The translations under genes and the position numbers were made by a program. A stretch of 64,000 nucleotides of DNA, from NCBI GenBank assembly GCA_947169265.1, contig CAMVPC010000006.1, forward strand, positions 46,915 to 110,914. The letters are read 5' to 3'. Position 1 is the stretch's first letter, and each line of letters starts with the position of its first letter. The notes under the pieces were generated by a model. That model was not told where the DNA came from, did no database searches, and saw nothing but the letters and a program-made list of their open reading frames with translations. Shown one piece after another: positions 9,059 to 16,010 of the stretch. Source of the DNA: an uncultured Prevotellaceae bacterium. Lineage in GTDB: Bacteria; Bacteroidota; Bacteroidia; Bacteroidales; Muribaculaceae.

Positions 9059-9652
9059 TCAGGGCAGCCCCACGAGGCGATGGGTCTGCAACGACAGCCG
9101 CCAGGCAGGATGTGCCATCACGGCCTCGATGGTGAGGCGCAGTTGTCGTTGCCGCTCGTTGTCATCGGTGCAGAAGCAAGGTTGCAAGAAGCGGTGTTTA
9201 GCCTCGATATGGTCGTATTGCGCGAGGTCCTGCCCCAAGAATACCACTTTGAGTTCGTCGCAGCAGGTGAGTACGCACGGCTCCCGGTCTCCGCCCGGGA
9301 AGGCTGATTTTGGCGAGAGCGTCACCCAGTCGATGGCATCGGGCAGGTGCCGCGTGCCGTTGGTTTCGATGGCGATGGTCTTTCCGGTGAGTGATTTGAG
9401 CGTGGTCACGAATGAGTTGTCGATCCAAAGCGAAGGCTCGCCGCCGGTGAGCACGAGAAGGGGCGCTTGCGCCGACAGCCGGTTGACGGTCAGTGCAATT
9501 TGTTCGACTGTCATTGCTTGGCCGGTGACGTGGTCGGTGTCGCAAAAGCGGCAACGCAGGTTGCAGCCGCTCAGTCGCACGAACACGGCCGGGGTTCCCG
9601 TGTGGAAACCTTCGCCCTGCAGCGAGTAGAATATTTCGTTGACAGTGAGCAC
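9059..9652 (-). CDS. queE: 7-carboxy-7-deazaguanine synthase (radical SAM)
   Basis: 197 residues from a GTG at 9652, one base after the queD stop; the frame stays open 34 codons further but that part overlaps queD and lacks family character. The enzyme rearranges 6-carboxytetrahydropterin to 7-carboxy-7-deazaguanine using SAM and a 4Fe-4S cluster. The N-terminus NEIFYSLQGEG is typical of QueE, and the cluster motif CNLRCRFC (Cys30, 34, 37) follows, then LTGGEPSL. Last gene of the queF-queC-queD-queE operon. The translation start is the only uncertain point. Confidence 0.9.
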   Translation of the reverse strand: MLTVNEIFYSLQGEGFHTGTPAVFVRLSGCNLRCRFCDTDHVTGQAMTVEQIALTVNRLSAQAPLLVLTGGEPSLWIDNSFVTTLKSLTGKTIAIETNGTRHLPDAIDWVTLSPKSAFPGGDREPCVLTCCDELKVVFLGQDLAQYDHIEAKHRFLQPCFCTDDNERQRQLRLTIEAVMAHPAWRLSLQTHRLVGLP

Positions 9653-9653
9653 G

Positions 9654-10007
9654 TCAGTTGAAGAGTTGCGGCGCGTCGTCACTGATGAAGGACGCTTTAT
9701 TGTCGCGTGACTCCCACACGTCGGCGCGGTAGCATTGTGGCACTGTGTCGACAATCCATCGCGCCAGATTCTCGGCAGTGGGATTGAAGTTGAGTTCCTC
9801 GTTGAGGTTTCGGTGGTCGATGCGTCCGTGGATGAGTTGCTTGATGAGTGTGAAATCGCACACCATTCCGTTGGCGTCGAGTTCGGCGGCTCGGCAAAAC
9901 ACGTCCACCATCCAGTTGTGTCCGTGCAGCGTTTCGCATTGGCTGTTGTAATTGAGCATCAGCTGGTGGCAAGCCGATATTTCAAGGGTTTTCTTGACGT
10001 AGTACAT
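9654..10007 (-). CDS. queD: 6-carboxy-5,6,7,8-tetrahydropterin synthase
   Basis: 117 residues, normal for bacterial QueD. It converts dihydroneopterin triphosphate to 6-carboxytetrahydropterin, the first dedicated step of preQ0 synthesis. Zinc ligands are His14 (ACHQL) and His28/His30 (LHGHNW); the catalytic Cys is Cys24 (SQCETLHGH), and DHRNLN carries the second-half catalytic His/Asp. It lies 41 bases after queC and is followed after one base by the queE start, so the pair is probably translationally coupled. Confidence 0.93.
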   Translation of the reverse strand: MYYVKKTLEISACHQLMLNYNSQCETLHGHNWMVDVFCRAAELDANGMVCDFTLIKQLIHGRIDHRNLNEELNFNPTAENLARWIVDTVPQCYRADVWESRDNKASFISDDAPQLFN

Positions 10008-10048
10008 GTTAAGTGATGGGTGTTAAGTGTTGAGTTTCTAAAAACGGA

Positions 10049-10711
10049 TTATAAACTGTCTTCGTAAATGGTGGGGTCATCGATACCGGCCTCGCGCAGG
10101 GCTTCGCGTCGCTCGCGGCAGGTGCCGCACTTGCCGCAGTGCTTGGCCCCGCCCTTGTAGCACGAGTAGGTCATACTGTAGTCCACGCCCAGCGCCTTTC
10201 CGTGTCGCGCGATGTCGGCCTTGGAGATGCGCGTGTAAGGCGCGAAAACTTCGATGTGGTCGTAGGTACCCGCGCTCATGGCGCCCGACATGGCGTTGAT
10301 AAAGCCGGGTTGGCAGTCGGGGTAGATGGCGTGGTCTCCGGCGTGGTTGGCAATCATGACGCGGTGCAGTCCGTTGCTTTCGGCCACGCCGGCGGCGATG
10401 GCGAGCATGATGCCGTTGCGGAAAGGAACCACAGTGCTCTTCATGTTCTCATCGTTGTAATTGCCCTCGGGTATGGCGTCGGCATCCTCGAGCAGCGCGC
10501 TCTTGAAATACTGTTTCATGAAATCGAGGCGGATGACGATGTGCTTGATGCCGAGTAGTTTGCATTGCTCGATGGCGCACAAGCGTTCGCGTCCGTTTTG
10601 CGTCGATCCGTAGTCGAAGGTGATGGCCAGTGCGATTTGTTCGCTGAACTCGTGCAGCATTGTGCACGAGTCCATGCCGCCCGAGAGGATAATGACAGCG
10701 TCGCGTTTCAT
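10049..10711 (-). CDS. queC: 7-cyano-7-deazaguanine (preQ0) synthase
   Basis: 220 residues. It uses two ATP and ammonia to turn 7-carboxy-7-deazaguanine into preQ0. The PP-loop SGGMDS is at residues 10-15, and the C-terminal zinc site is formed by [19 protein letters not shown] (four Cys). The ATG overlaps the queF stop by four bases (ATGA arrangement), so the two are coupled. Confidence 0.95.
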   Translation of the reverse strand: MKRDAVIILSGGMDSCTMLHEFSEQIALAITFDYGSTQNGRERLCAIEQCKLLGIKHIVIRLDFMKQYFKSALLEDADAIPEGNYNDENMKSTVVPFRNGIMLAIAAGVAESNGLHRVMIANHAGDHAIYPDCQPGFINAMSGAMSAGTYDHIEVFAPYTRISKADIARHGKALGVDYSMTYSCYKGGAKHCGKCGTCRERREALREAGIDDPTIYEDSL

Positions 10712-11187
10712 AGTCCTTTAGGCGTTTGTAGTGAGTGCGCGAGGCGCTGTTTCACCAGGTCTTGATGCTCGGCGTCGCCCCAGTTGGCGAACGGCACGAT
10801 GGAGATTCCTCCGCGTGGATTGAAGTCTCCCCGCACCTCGATATACTTGGGGTCCATCAGCTTGACGAGGTCCTTCATGATGATGTTCACGCAGTCCTCG
10901 TGGAAGTCGCCGTGATTGCGGAAGCTGAACAGATACAGTTTCAGGCTCTTGCTTTCGACCATTTTCACGCGCGGGATGTAGCTGATGACGATATGTCCAA
11001 AGTCGGGTTGTCCTGTCTTTGGGCACAACGAGGTGAACTCGGGGCAGTCGAGCGTCACGACATAGTCGTGCTCGGGGTGCTTGTTGTCGAAGGTCTCGAG
11101 CACGTCGGGTCGGTAGTCAAAATTGTAGGTGGTGCCCTGGTTGCCCAGCAGGGTCACGCCATTGAGTTCTTGTTCGGTACGTGGCAT
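10708..11187 (-). CDS. queF: NADPH-dependent 7-cyano-7-deazaguanine reductase
   Basis: 159 residues, the short (type I, YkvM-like) form. It reduces the nitrile of preQ0 to preQ1, the precursor put into tRNA during queuosine synthesis. The catalytic Cys55 sits in [13 protein letters not shown], and the QueF motif [20 protein letters not shown] is present. It is the first gene of the que operon and has a good Bacteroidetes promoter upstream. Its presence means the operon serves queuosine rather than archaeosine or DNA deazaguanine modification. Confidence 0.95.
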   Translation of the reverse strand: MPRTEQELNGVTLLGNQGTTYNFDYRPDVLETFDNKHPEHDYVVTLDCPEFTSLCPKTGQPDFGHIVISYIPRVKMVESKSLKLYLFSFRNHGDFHEDCVNIIMKDLVKLMDPKYIEVRGDFNPRGGISIVPFANWGDAEHQDLVKQRLAHSLQTPKGL

Positions 11188-11215
11188 AAAAAACTGCTTT
11201 TTGCGAAATGTGCCG

Positions 11216-11246
11216 CAAAGTTACGCATTTTATTCGTTCCGCTCAA
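11216..11246 (-). promoter_or_regulatory. Promoter of the que operon
   Basis: Read on the minus strand: TTG (11244-11246), 20 bases, then TAACTTTG (11216-11223), the Bacteroidetes sigma-ABfr pattern. The queF ATG is 28 bases downstream. No preQ1 riboswitch pattern was evident in so short a leader. Confidence 0.7.
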
Positions 11247-11291
11247 AATTCGCGGCCTGCTTTGTGCTTGTCAATAATTTGCGCCAAAAAA

Positions 11292-11322
11292 TTGGCCATG
11301 CGAAATTAAATCGCTACCTTTG
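11292..11322 (+). promoter_or_regulatory. Promoter of tRNA-Leu
   Basis: TTG at 11292-11294, 20 bases, TACCTTTG at 11315-11322; the tRNA begins 28 bases later. The pattern fits the Bacteroidetes housekeeping promoter. Confidence 0.7.
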
Positions 11323-11349
11323 CGGCGCTTTTGGGCGAAAAGCCCGCTT

Positions 11350-11431
11350 GCGCTTGTGGCGAAATTGGCAGACGCGCCAGACTTAGGATCTGGTGTCGAA
11401 AGACGTGTAGGTTCGAGTCCTATCAGGCGCA
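11350..11431 (+). tRNA. tRNA-Leu (anticodon TAG)
   Basis: The acceptor stem GCGCTTG (11350-11356) pairs with CAGGCGC (11424-11430) with one G-T pair, and discriminator A is at 11431. The anticodon stem CCAGA/TCTGG holds loop CTTAGGA with anticodon TAG at 11384-11386, reading CUA. A long variable arm (TGTCGAAAGACGT region) marks a class II tRNA, and the T arm contains GGTTCGAGTCC. Only CC follows the discriminator before a G, so the full CCA is not encoded. Confidence 0.96.
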
Positions 11432-11582
11432 CCGCGTGAGAGGCAACTGATTGATAGTGGAGTTTCAACAGTTGTCTCTCATTTTTTTGTTATGAGGTGA
11501 GAAGACTCGAGGCCGTGTGAATTGATTGCGCGCAAGCGGGGGCTGATTTTGGGGGCATTGCGGTAAAAAGAGGGGACAAAAG

Positions 11583-11613
11583 TTGCGGGGATTGCCGATT
11601 TTGGTTATATTTG
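11583..11613 (+). promoter_or_regulatory. Promoter of the BspA-like gene
   Basis: TTG at 11583-11585, 20 bases, TATATTTG at 11606-11613, 45 bases before the ATG of the leucine-rich-repeat gene. Confidence 0.7.
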
Positions 11614-11658
11614 CGCATTATTCACCTCCAATCGGCTGATTGGCAAAAAAATGGCACG

Positions 11659-13011
11659 ATGAAAAGAAGACACTTCATTTTGATTATGGCAATGATTGTG
11701 ACGATGGCGGCGCAAGCCCAGGTGGAGTTTGTTAAAGACGGACTCAAGTATACTACGCTCGACGCGACAAGTGTGAAAGTGGGGAAAATTGACGACAAGC
11801 ACTGCCCCAAGGGCAAGGTGAGGATTCCCGAGCGCGTCAAGCATGACGGTGTCACTTACACGGTGACCGCGATAGGAAGCTGGGGATTTTTCGGTTGTGA
11901 AGACATTACCGAGCTCAAGTTGCCTTCGACGCTCAAAAAAATCGACATTTGGGCGCTGTGCCGCTGCAAGAATCTCAAGGAAATCAAGATTCCCGCCGGC
12001 GTGACCGAGATAGGCTATTCGGCCTTTGAGAACTGTGAGGCCATCACGTCGCTCACGCTGCCCGACGGCATCACCGCCGTGCCCGAGCGCATGGCGCAGG
12101 AGTGCAAAAACCTGCGTCAGGTGAATCTGCCGGCGGGCATCACGGTGATAAGAGGCAGCGCCTTCAGCGACTGCGACGCGCTGGAGCGCATCGTGCTCCC
12201 GCGCGGCGTGCGCGCGATAAGATCCTATGCTTTCTCGTCGTGTGAGAAACTCGCCTTCGTGACGTTGCCTCAGGGGCTCGAGACGATTGAGCACGAAGCG
12301 TTCAACAGCTGCCCCTCGCTTGTCGAAATCGACCTTCCCGAAGGCTTGATAGAGCTGGGCCAGCGCGCCTTTAACTATTGCCGCTCGCTCGAGCGCGTCA
12401 CGTTGCCGGCATCGCTCACTACCATCAACGGAAACCCCTTCGCCTCGTGCAACGCGCTTAAAGAATACCGTGTGGCGCCGGGTAATAAGTCGTTTGCCGT
12501 GGTCGACGGCATCTTGTTCACCCACGACCTCACCGAGCTGCTGGCGTGCCCCGTGAAGAAAGAGCTTGGCGACTATGTGGTGCCTCCCGGTGTGGTCAAT
12601 ATCAGTTCGTTCGCGTTCTATGACTGCCAGAGCCTCACCGGTCTCAAGATGACATCGGTCAAGACGATAGGGGAGAGCGCCTTCAGCGGTTGCTCCCGCC
12701 TGGCGAAAGTCGACTTTGGCGACAAGCTGGAAAGCCTTGCCAAGGGCGCTTTCTACAGCAACGGATCGCTCACCGAGGTGTCGCTGCCGTCGTCGTTCCG
12801 CCACATGGAGCAGTGCAACTTCGACTTCAGCGGTCTCAAGACCGTGTACCTTGACGAGAAGTTGCTCGAAGATGAGCGCGACTTCAACAACCTCTCTTTC
12901 CAGTTCTGCGGTAAGGACCTCATCTTCATCGTGCGCCTGGCCAAGGGAGGCACCAGGACCCTGACTATCGACGGCATCCCCGACATGAAAAAATACTTCC
13001 GCAACCGGTAA
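11659..13011 (+). CDS. BspA-like leucine-rich-repeat secreted protein
   Basis: 450 residues; the ATG at 11659 starts a signal peptide (MKRRHFILIMAMIVTMAAQA), while the open frame upstream only crosses the promoter. From about residue 60 it is built of 22-24-residue BspA-type (LRR_5) repeats such as SLTLPDGITAVPERMAQEC and AFSDCDALERIVLPRGVRAI, with 'FxxCxxLxxVxLPxGLxxIxxxAF' spacing. Proteins of this kind are surface or secreted binding proteins in Bacteroidetes. Unlike the two LRR proteins at the right end of the window it has no dockerin or Big_2 tail; the C-terminus (FIVRLAKGGTRTLTIDG) is short. It stands alone between its own promoter and a hairpin terminator. Confidence 0.88.
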   Translation: MKRRHFILIMAMIVTMAAQAQVEFVKDGLKYTTLDATSVKVGKIDDKHCPKGKVRIPERVKHDGVTYTVTAIGSWGFFGCEDITELKLPSTLKKIDIWALCRCKNLKEIKIPAGVTEIGYSAFENCEAITSLTLPDGITAVPERMAQECKNLRQVNLPAGITVIRGSAFSDCDALERIVLPRGVRAIRSYAFSSCEKLAFVTLPQGLETIEHEAFNSCPSLVEIDLPEGLIELGQRAFNYCRSLERVTLPASLTTINGNPFASCNALKEYRVAPGNKSFAVVDGILFTHDLTELLACPVKKELGDYVVPPGVVNISSFAFYDCQSLTGLKMTSVKTIGESAFSGCSRLAKVDFGDKLESLAKGAFYSNGSLTEVSLPSSFRHMEQCNFDFSGLKTVYLDEKLLEDERDFNNLSFQFCGKDLIFIVRLAKGGTRTLTIDGIPDMKKYFRNR

Positions 13012-13041
13012 CGATTCGGCGGGCGTCGCATAACCGCTCCA

Positions 13042-13083
13042 TTAGGCGGGATTTACCAAGATTTTGCGGTAAATCCCGCCTAA
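13042..13083 (+). terminator. Long perfect hairpin after the BspA-like gene
   Basis: A 16-bp perfect stem, TTAGGCGGGATTTACC (13042-13057) with its complement at 13068-13083 and a 10-base loop. There is no T run after it, so termination is inferred from its place between the LRR stop and the next promoter. Confidence 0.55.
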
Positions 13084-13087
13084 AATG

Positions 13088-13119
13088 TTGCGGTAAATCG
13101 GATTTTTGTTGTAACTTTG
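13088..13119 (+). promoter_or_regulatory. Promoter of the RsmI-like gene
   Basis: TTG at 13088-13090, 21 bases, TAACTTTG at 13112-13119, 30 bases before the chosen ATG at 13150. Confidence 0.65.
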
Positions 13120-13149
13120 CGATTTATTGTAAAACGACGAGCACCTATT

Positions 13150-13857
13150 ATGTTACAGCCGGCATTATATCTTATTCCAGTAACGTTGAGCGATGGTACC
13201 CACGAGCGGGTGTTGCCGCAAGCCAATGTATTGGTGGTAAGGCAGATACGGCATTTTGTGGTGGAGAACGTGCGCAGTGCACGGCGTTTTCTCAAAGCCT
13301 GCGACCGCGACATCGACATCGACGCGCTCACCTTTGTTGAGCTTAACAGGCACACGCGTCCCGCCGATGTTGAGGCTATGCTCGAGCCGCTGACGCGCGG
13401 CGAGGCGGTGGGCGTGCTGAGCGAGGCCGGATGCCCCGCAGTGGCCGACCCCGGCGCCGACCTTGTGGCCATCGCGCAGCGCCGCGGGTATGTGGTGCGT
13501 CCCCTCGTGGGCCCGTCGAGCATCCTGCTGGGCCTCATGGCGAGTGGCTTCAACGGCCAGCGCTTCGCCTTCGAGGGCTACCTGCCCATCGAGGCGGGTG
13601 CACGCGGCCGTCGCCTCAAGGAGATGACGCGCCGCATCGAGCACGACGACCAGACGCAGATTTTTATCGAGACGCCCTACCGCAACGACCGCCTGGTGGA
13701 CGAGTTGTGCCGCGTGTTGCCGCCGTCGTTGCGGCTGTGTGTGGCCACCGACCTCACCGGCGACAACGAGCGGGTGGAGACGCGCACGATAGCGCAGTGG
13801 CGCAAGTCGCCGGCGCGCCCCGGCAAGGTGCCCACGATATTTTTATTATATAAGTGA
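13150..13857 (+). CDS. RsmI-like SAM-dependent methyltransferase (tetrapyrrole methylase fold)
   Basis: 235 residues from the ATG at 13150 (MLQPALYLIPVTLSDG); an in-frame start 11 codons upstream would overlap the promoter -7 box. The fold is that of RsmI, which 2'-O-methylates C1402 of 16S rRNA: the N-terminal strand LYLIPVTL, the SAM-site loop VGVLSEAGCPAVADPGA, LVGPSSILLGLMASGF and the C-terminal FIETPYRNDRL. The sequence looks like the shorter, divergent RsmI relative I associate with Bacteroidetes, so the exact target is not certain. The stop is four bases before the next ATG, suggesting an operon with the metallo-hydrolase. Confidence 0.82.
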   Translation: MLQPALYLIPVTLSDGTHERVLPQANVLVVRQIRHFVVENVRSARRFLKACDRDIDIDALTFVELNRHTRPADVEAMLEPLTRGEAVGVLSEAGCPAVADPGADLVAIAQRRGYVVRPLVGPSSILLGLMASGFNGQRFAFEGYLPIEAGARGRRLKEMTRRIEHDDQTQIFIETPYRNDRLVDELCRVLPPSLRLCVATDLTGDNERVETRTIAQWRKSPARPGKVPTIFLLYK

Positions 13858-13859
13858 AC

Positions 13860-14858
13860 ATGACACGACGAAACGATAAATTGCGCCAGCGGCAAGCGCG
13901 CGGCGCGCGTCAGCAAGCTATCTCGTTTGGCTTCGACGAAACATTACTCGACGACACCGTGGCCCACGACGAGCCGCAGGACGCCGTGCCCTCACCGACT
14001 TCGACAGTCGGTGAGGGAAACGCCTGGACGCTACAGTTCGCGAGTTTCGGCAGCGGCAGTAGCGGCAACTGCGCCTTCCTGGGCGTGGCGGGCCAGGGAG
14101 TGCTCATTGACGCCGGCGTGACGCCCGACAAGGTGTTCCCCGAGCTGGCCCGCAATGGCATCAGGCCCGCCGATGTGAAAGGCATTGTGCTCACTCACGA
14201 CCACGCCGACCATGTGCGCTATGCCTACAAGATGGTGCGCACTTACCGTCACCTGCGCATCTACTGCACGCCCAAGCTCATGCGCGGCATCCTCACGCTA
14301 CACAAGGTGTCGCGCCGCATCCAGGACTGCCAGGAGGCCATTTTCAAAGAAATCCCGTTCAAGCTGGGCGGCATGCGTTTCACGGCGTTCGAGACGTCGC
14401 ACGATGCGTTTGACAACATGGGCTTCTTCATCGAGGCGGGCGACCACCGCTTTGTGGTGGCCACCGACATGGGCGTCATCACCGACCGCGCGCGCCACTA
14501 TATGAGCCAGGCCACGTGCCTGATGATAGAGAGCAACTACGACCGCCACATGCTCGACACCGGGACTTATCCCGAGTACCTCAAGGCGCGCGTGAGAGGC
14601 CCCAAGGGCCACCTCGACAACGAGGTCGCGGCGCAGTTTGTGGGCGAGCAATACCACGAGGGTTTGCGTCACATTTTCCTGTGCCACCTGAGCAACGACA
14701 ACAACACGCCCGAGCTGGCGCTCGGCGCCATGCGCCGCTCGCTCGAGGGTCGCGGGCTGAGCGTGGGCGACGCGAGCAACGCCGTGGAACAGCGCGCGCG
14801 CGACGTGCAACTCTATGCGTTGCCCCGCTACGACACGAGCACGTGGTTCCTGATTTAA
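13860..14858 (+). CDS. MBL-fold metallo-hydrolase, WalJ/YycJ-like
   Basis: 332 residues from the ATG at 13860 (a GTG two codons earlier overlaps the upstream stop). The first 60 or so residues are polar and probably disordered; the domain begins at FASFGSGSSGNCAFL, typical of YycJ/WalJ-type beta-lactamase-fold hydrolases. The metal motif is LTHDHADHV (HxHxDH), with later ligands in ETSHDAFDNMGF and ATDMG. Family members are putative 5'-3' exonucleases linked to repair or cell-wall signalling in Firmicutes. The N-terminal extension is unusual and may not all be translated. Confidence 0.85.
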   Translation: MTRRNDKLRQRQARGARQQAISFGFDETLLDDTVAHDEPQDAVPSPTSTVGEGNAWTLQFASFGSGSSGNCAFLGVAGQGVLIDAGVTPDKVFPELARNGIRPADVKGIVLTHDHADHVRYAYKMVRTYRHLRIYCTPKLMRGILTLHKVSRRIQDCQEAIFKEIPFKLGGMRFTAFETSHDAFDNMGFFIEAGDHRFVVATDMGVITDRARHYMSQATCLMIESNYDRHMLDTGTYPEYLKARVRGPKGHLDNEVAAQFVGEQYHEGLRHIFLCHLSNDNNTPELALGAMRRSLEGRGLSVGDASNAVEQRARDVQLYALPRYDTSTWFLI

Positions 14859-14896
14859 TTTTATAGAACATTCAATTTTTTTCCCCCCGAATAACG

Positions 14897-15823
14897 ATGA
14901 AACGAATTACACTTCTCTTGAGTTTCGCCATTCTCATGATGGGCGCCGCCCGGGCGCAATGCGGCTGCGGCTGCGGCCGGTATGACTGTGTGTGCGGCAA
15001 GTCGCTCACCTTGAAGGGCAACGATGCCGTGAAATGGGCCGACGAACATGTGGCCCAACTCATCGACAACTATCTTGCCGAGGCCGGCAACAAGCTCGAC
15101 CCCGACGAGATTCGCAAGCAGCTCTCGCCAGTGGGTTATGACGGCACCAATGTGCCGGCCTACCGCCAGGCCGAGTGGCTGCTCGTTGACACCATTTACA
15201 CGCTCATGCTGCAGCAAGCCGTGGACCGTGGCAACCGTTCGATAGCGATTCTTACGGGTCCGGGCGGAGCCGGCAAGAGCACGAGTACGCGCACCATCGA
15301 CTTCAGCGGAAAGGGCCTGCTCTACGACAGCGCGCTCAACAGCTACTCATCGCTGAAAAACGTGGTCGAGCGCGCTCAGGCCGGCGGCATGACCGACGTC
15401 GAGGTGGTGGCCATCTATAACGACATCGTCACGTGCTTCAAGAACTCGGTGGGACGAGGAAAGGCCACCGGGCGCTTCCTGGGCGTCGACTACCTGGTGG
15501 AAGCGTTCCGCAGTAATGCCCACAAGATAGAGTTGCTGCGGCTCGAGCACCCCGAGGTGAGGCTTGTGGCCATCGATAACAACCACAATAACGGCGGTCG
15601 CCGCGTGAGTGCCGACGAGGCCGAGCGCTGGGACTTCAGTGTGAGCGCGACTACCCTTAACGAACTTTTAACCTATCTGCTCAATGAAATTAACTCGGGA
15701 GAACTTAAAGGACATCAAATTGCCTCTGTCAGTGGAGATGTACAAGGCATTGAGGGACTCGACGATACCGGCAAGGCTCTGGCCCAAGAAATTGCTCGTC
15801 GAGTATGTGAGGGTGCAAAATGA
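14897..15823 (+). CDS. Secreted P-loop NTPase, zeta-toxin-like kinase fold
   Basis: 308 residues as read. A signal peptide (MKRITLLLSFAILMMGAARA) is followed by a Cys-rich stretch QCGCGCGRYDCVCG. A Walker A loop GPGGAGKS is at residues 121-128, and the sequence after it (IDFSGKGLLYDSAL, VEVVAIYND, GRFLGVDYLVEAF) resembles zeta-toxin/PezT-like kinases, where the nucleotide loop is followed by an ExxR/D substrate region. A kinase fold behind an export signal is odd because ATP is scarce outside the cytoplasm. The last 46 codons have low third-position G/C, while the overlapping frame (15684-15878) has the typical value, so the annotated C-terminus may be wrong. Confidence 0.65.
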   Translation: MKRITLLLSFAILMMGAARAQCGCGCGRYDCVCGKSLTLKGNDAVKWADEHVAQLIDNYLAEAGNKLDPDEIRKQLSPVGYDGTNVPAYRQAEWLLVDTIYTLMLQQAVDRGNRSIAILTGPGGAGKSTSTRTIDFSGKGLLYDSALNSYSSLKNVVERAQAGGMTDVEVVAIYNDIVTCFKNSVGRGKATGRFLGVDYLVEAFRSNAHKIELLRLEHPEVRLVAIDNNHNNGGRRVSADEAERWDFSVSATTLNELLTYLLNEINSGELKGHQIASVSGDVQGIEGLDDTGKALAQEIARRVCEGAK

Positions 15824-15878
15824 GGTCATGCGCGAACTGGTAGAGCGCAGTGGCACGGCATTCTACAGCGACCGGTGA
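15684..15878 (+). CDS. Overlapping small ORF or true C-terminus of the P-loop gene
   Basis: 64 residues beginning MKLTRENLKDIKLPLSVEM and ending SGTAFYSDR. It overlaps the last 140 bases of the P-loop gene in another frame. By hand count, 32 of its first 46 codons end in G or C, against 14 of 46 for the other frame across the same bases, which marks this as the genuinely coding frame. Either it is a separate, translationally coupled small gene, or a frameshift (natural or a sequence error) between about 15672 and 15690 has split one protein of roughly 326 residues. The frame has a stop at 15669-15671, which limits where a shift can lie. Confidence 0.55.
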   Translation: MKLTRENLKDIKLPLSVEMYKALRDSTIPARLWPKKLLVEYVRVQNEVMRELVERSGTAFYSDR

Positions 15879-15881
15879 TTT

Positions 15882-15926
15882 TTGCCGTTTCATGAATAAT
15901 GACTAACTTTGCGGCGATTATTCATG
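15882..15926 (+). promoter_or_regulatory. Promoter with flanking 10-bp inverted repeat, upstream of the DUF2723 gene
   Basis: TTG (15882-15884), 19 bases, TAACTTTG (15904-15911). The -7 box lies inside a perfect inverted repeat: CATGAATAAT (15891-15900), 16 bases, ATTATTCATG (15917-15926). The symmetry around the promoter suggests an operator for a dimeric regulator. Confidence 0.6.
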
Positions 15927-15930
15927 TCCT

Positions 15931-15951
15931 TAAAGTGGCCGTGCCACTTTA
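15931..15951 (+). promoter_or_regulatory. Leader hairpin of the DUF2723 transcript
   Basis: TAAAGTGGC (15931-15939) and GCCACTTTA (15943-15951) form a perfect 9-bp stem with a CGT loop, 20 bases downstream of the -7 box and 59 bases before the start codon. There is no T run, so it is more likely an mRNA-stabilising or regulatory hairpin than a terminator. Confidence 0.45.
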
Positions 15952-16010
15952 GAGGCATGAGGAGTAAAGAGTAACGAGAAAAGAGAAAAAACAATAAACA
16001 TTCACGATAG

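Noticed and set aside
10708..11187. Deazaguanine DNA modification (dpd-like) system
   Set aside because: QueF, which makes preQ1, is in the operon and no DpdA-like transglycosylase or helicase is nearby, so tRNA queuosine is the simpler reading.
11271..11468. 65-codon minus-strand frame across tRNA-Leu
   Set aside because: Antisense to a tRNA; a common false call.
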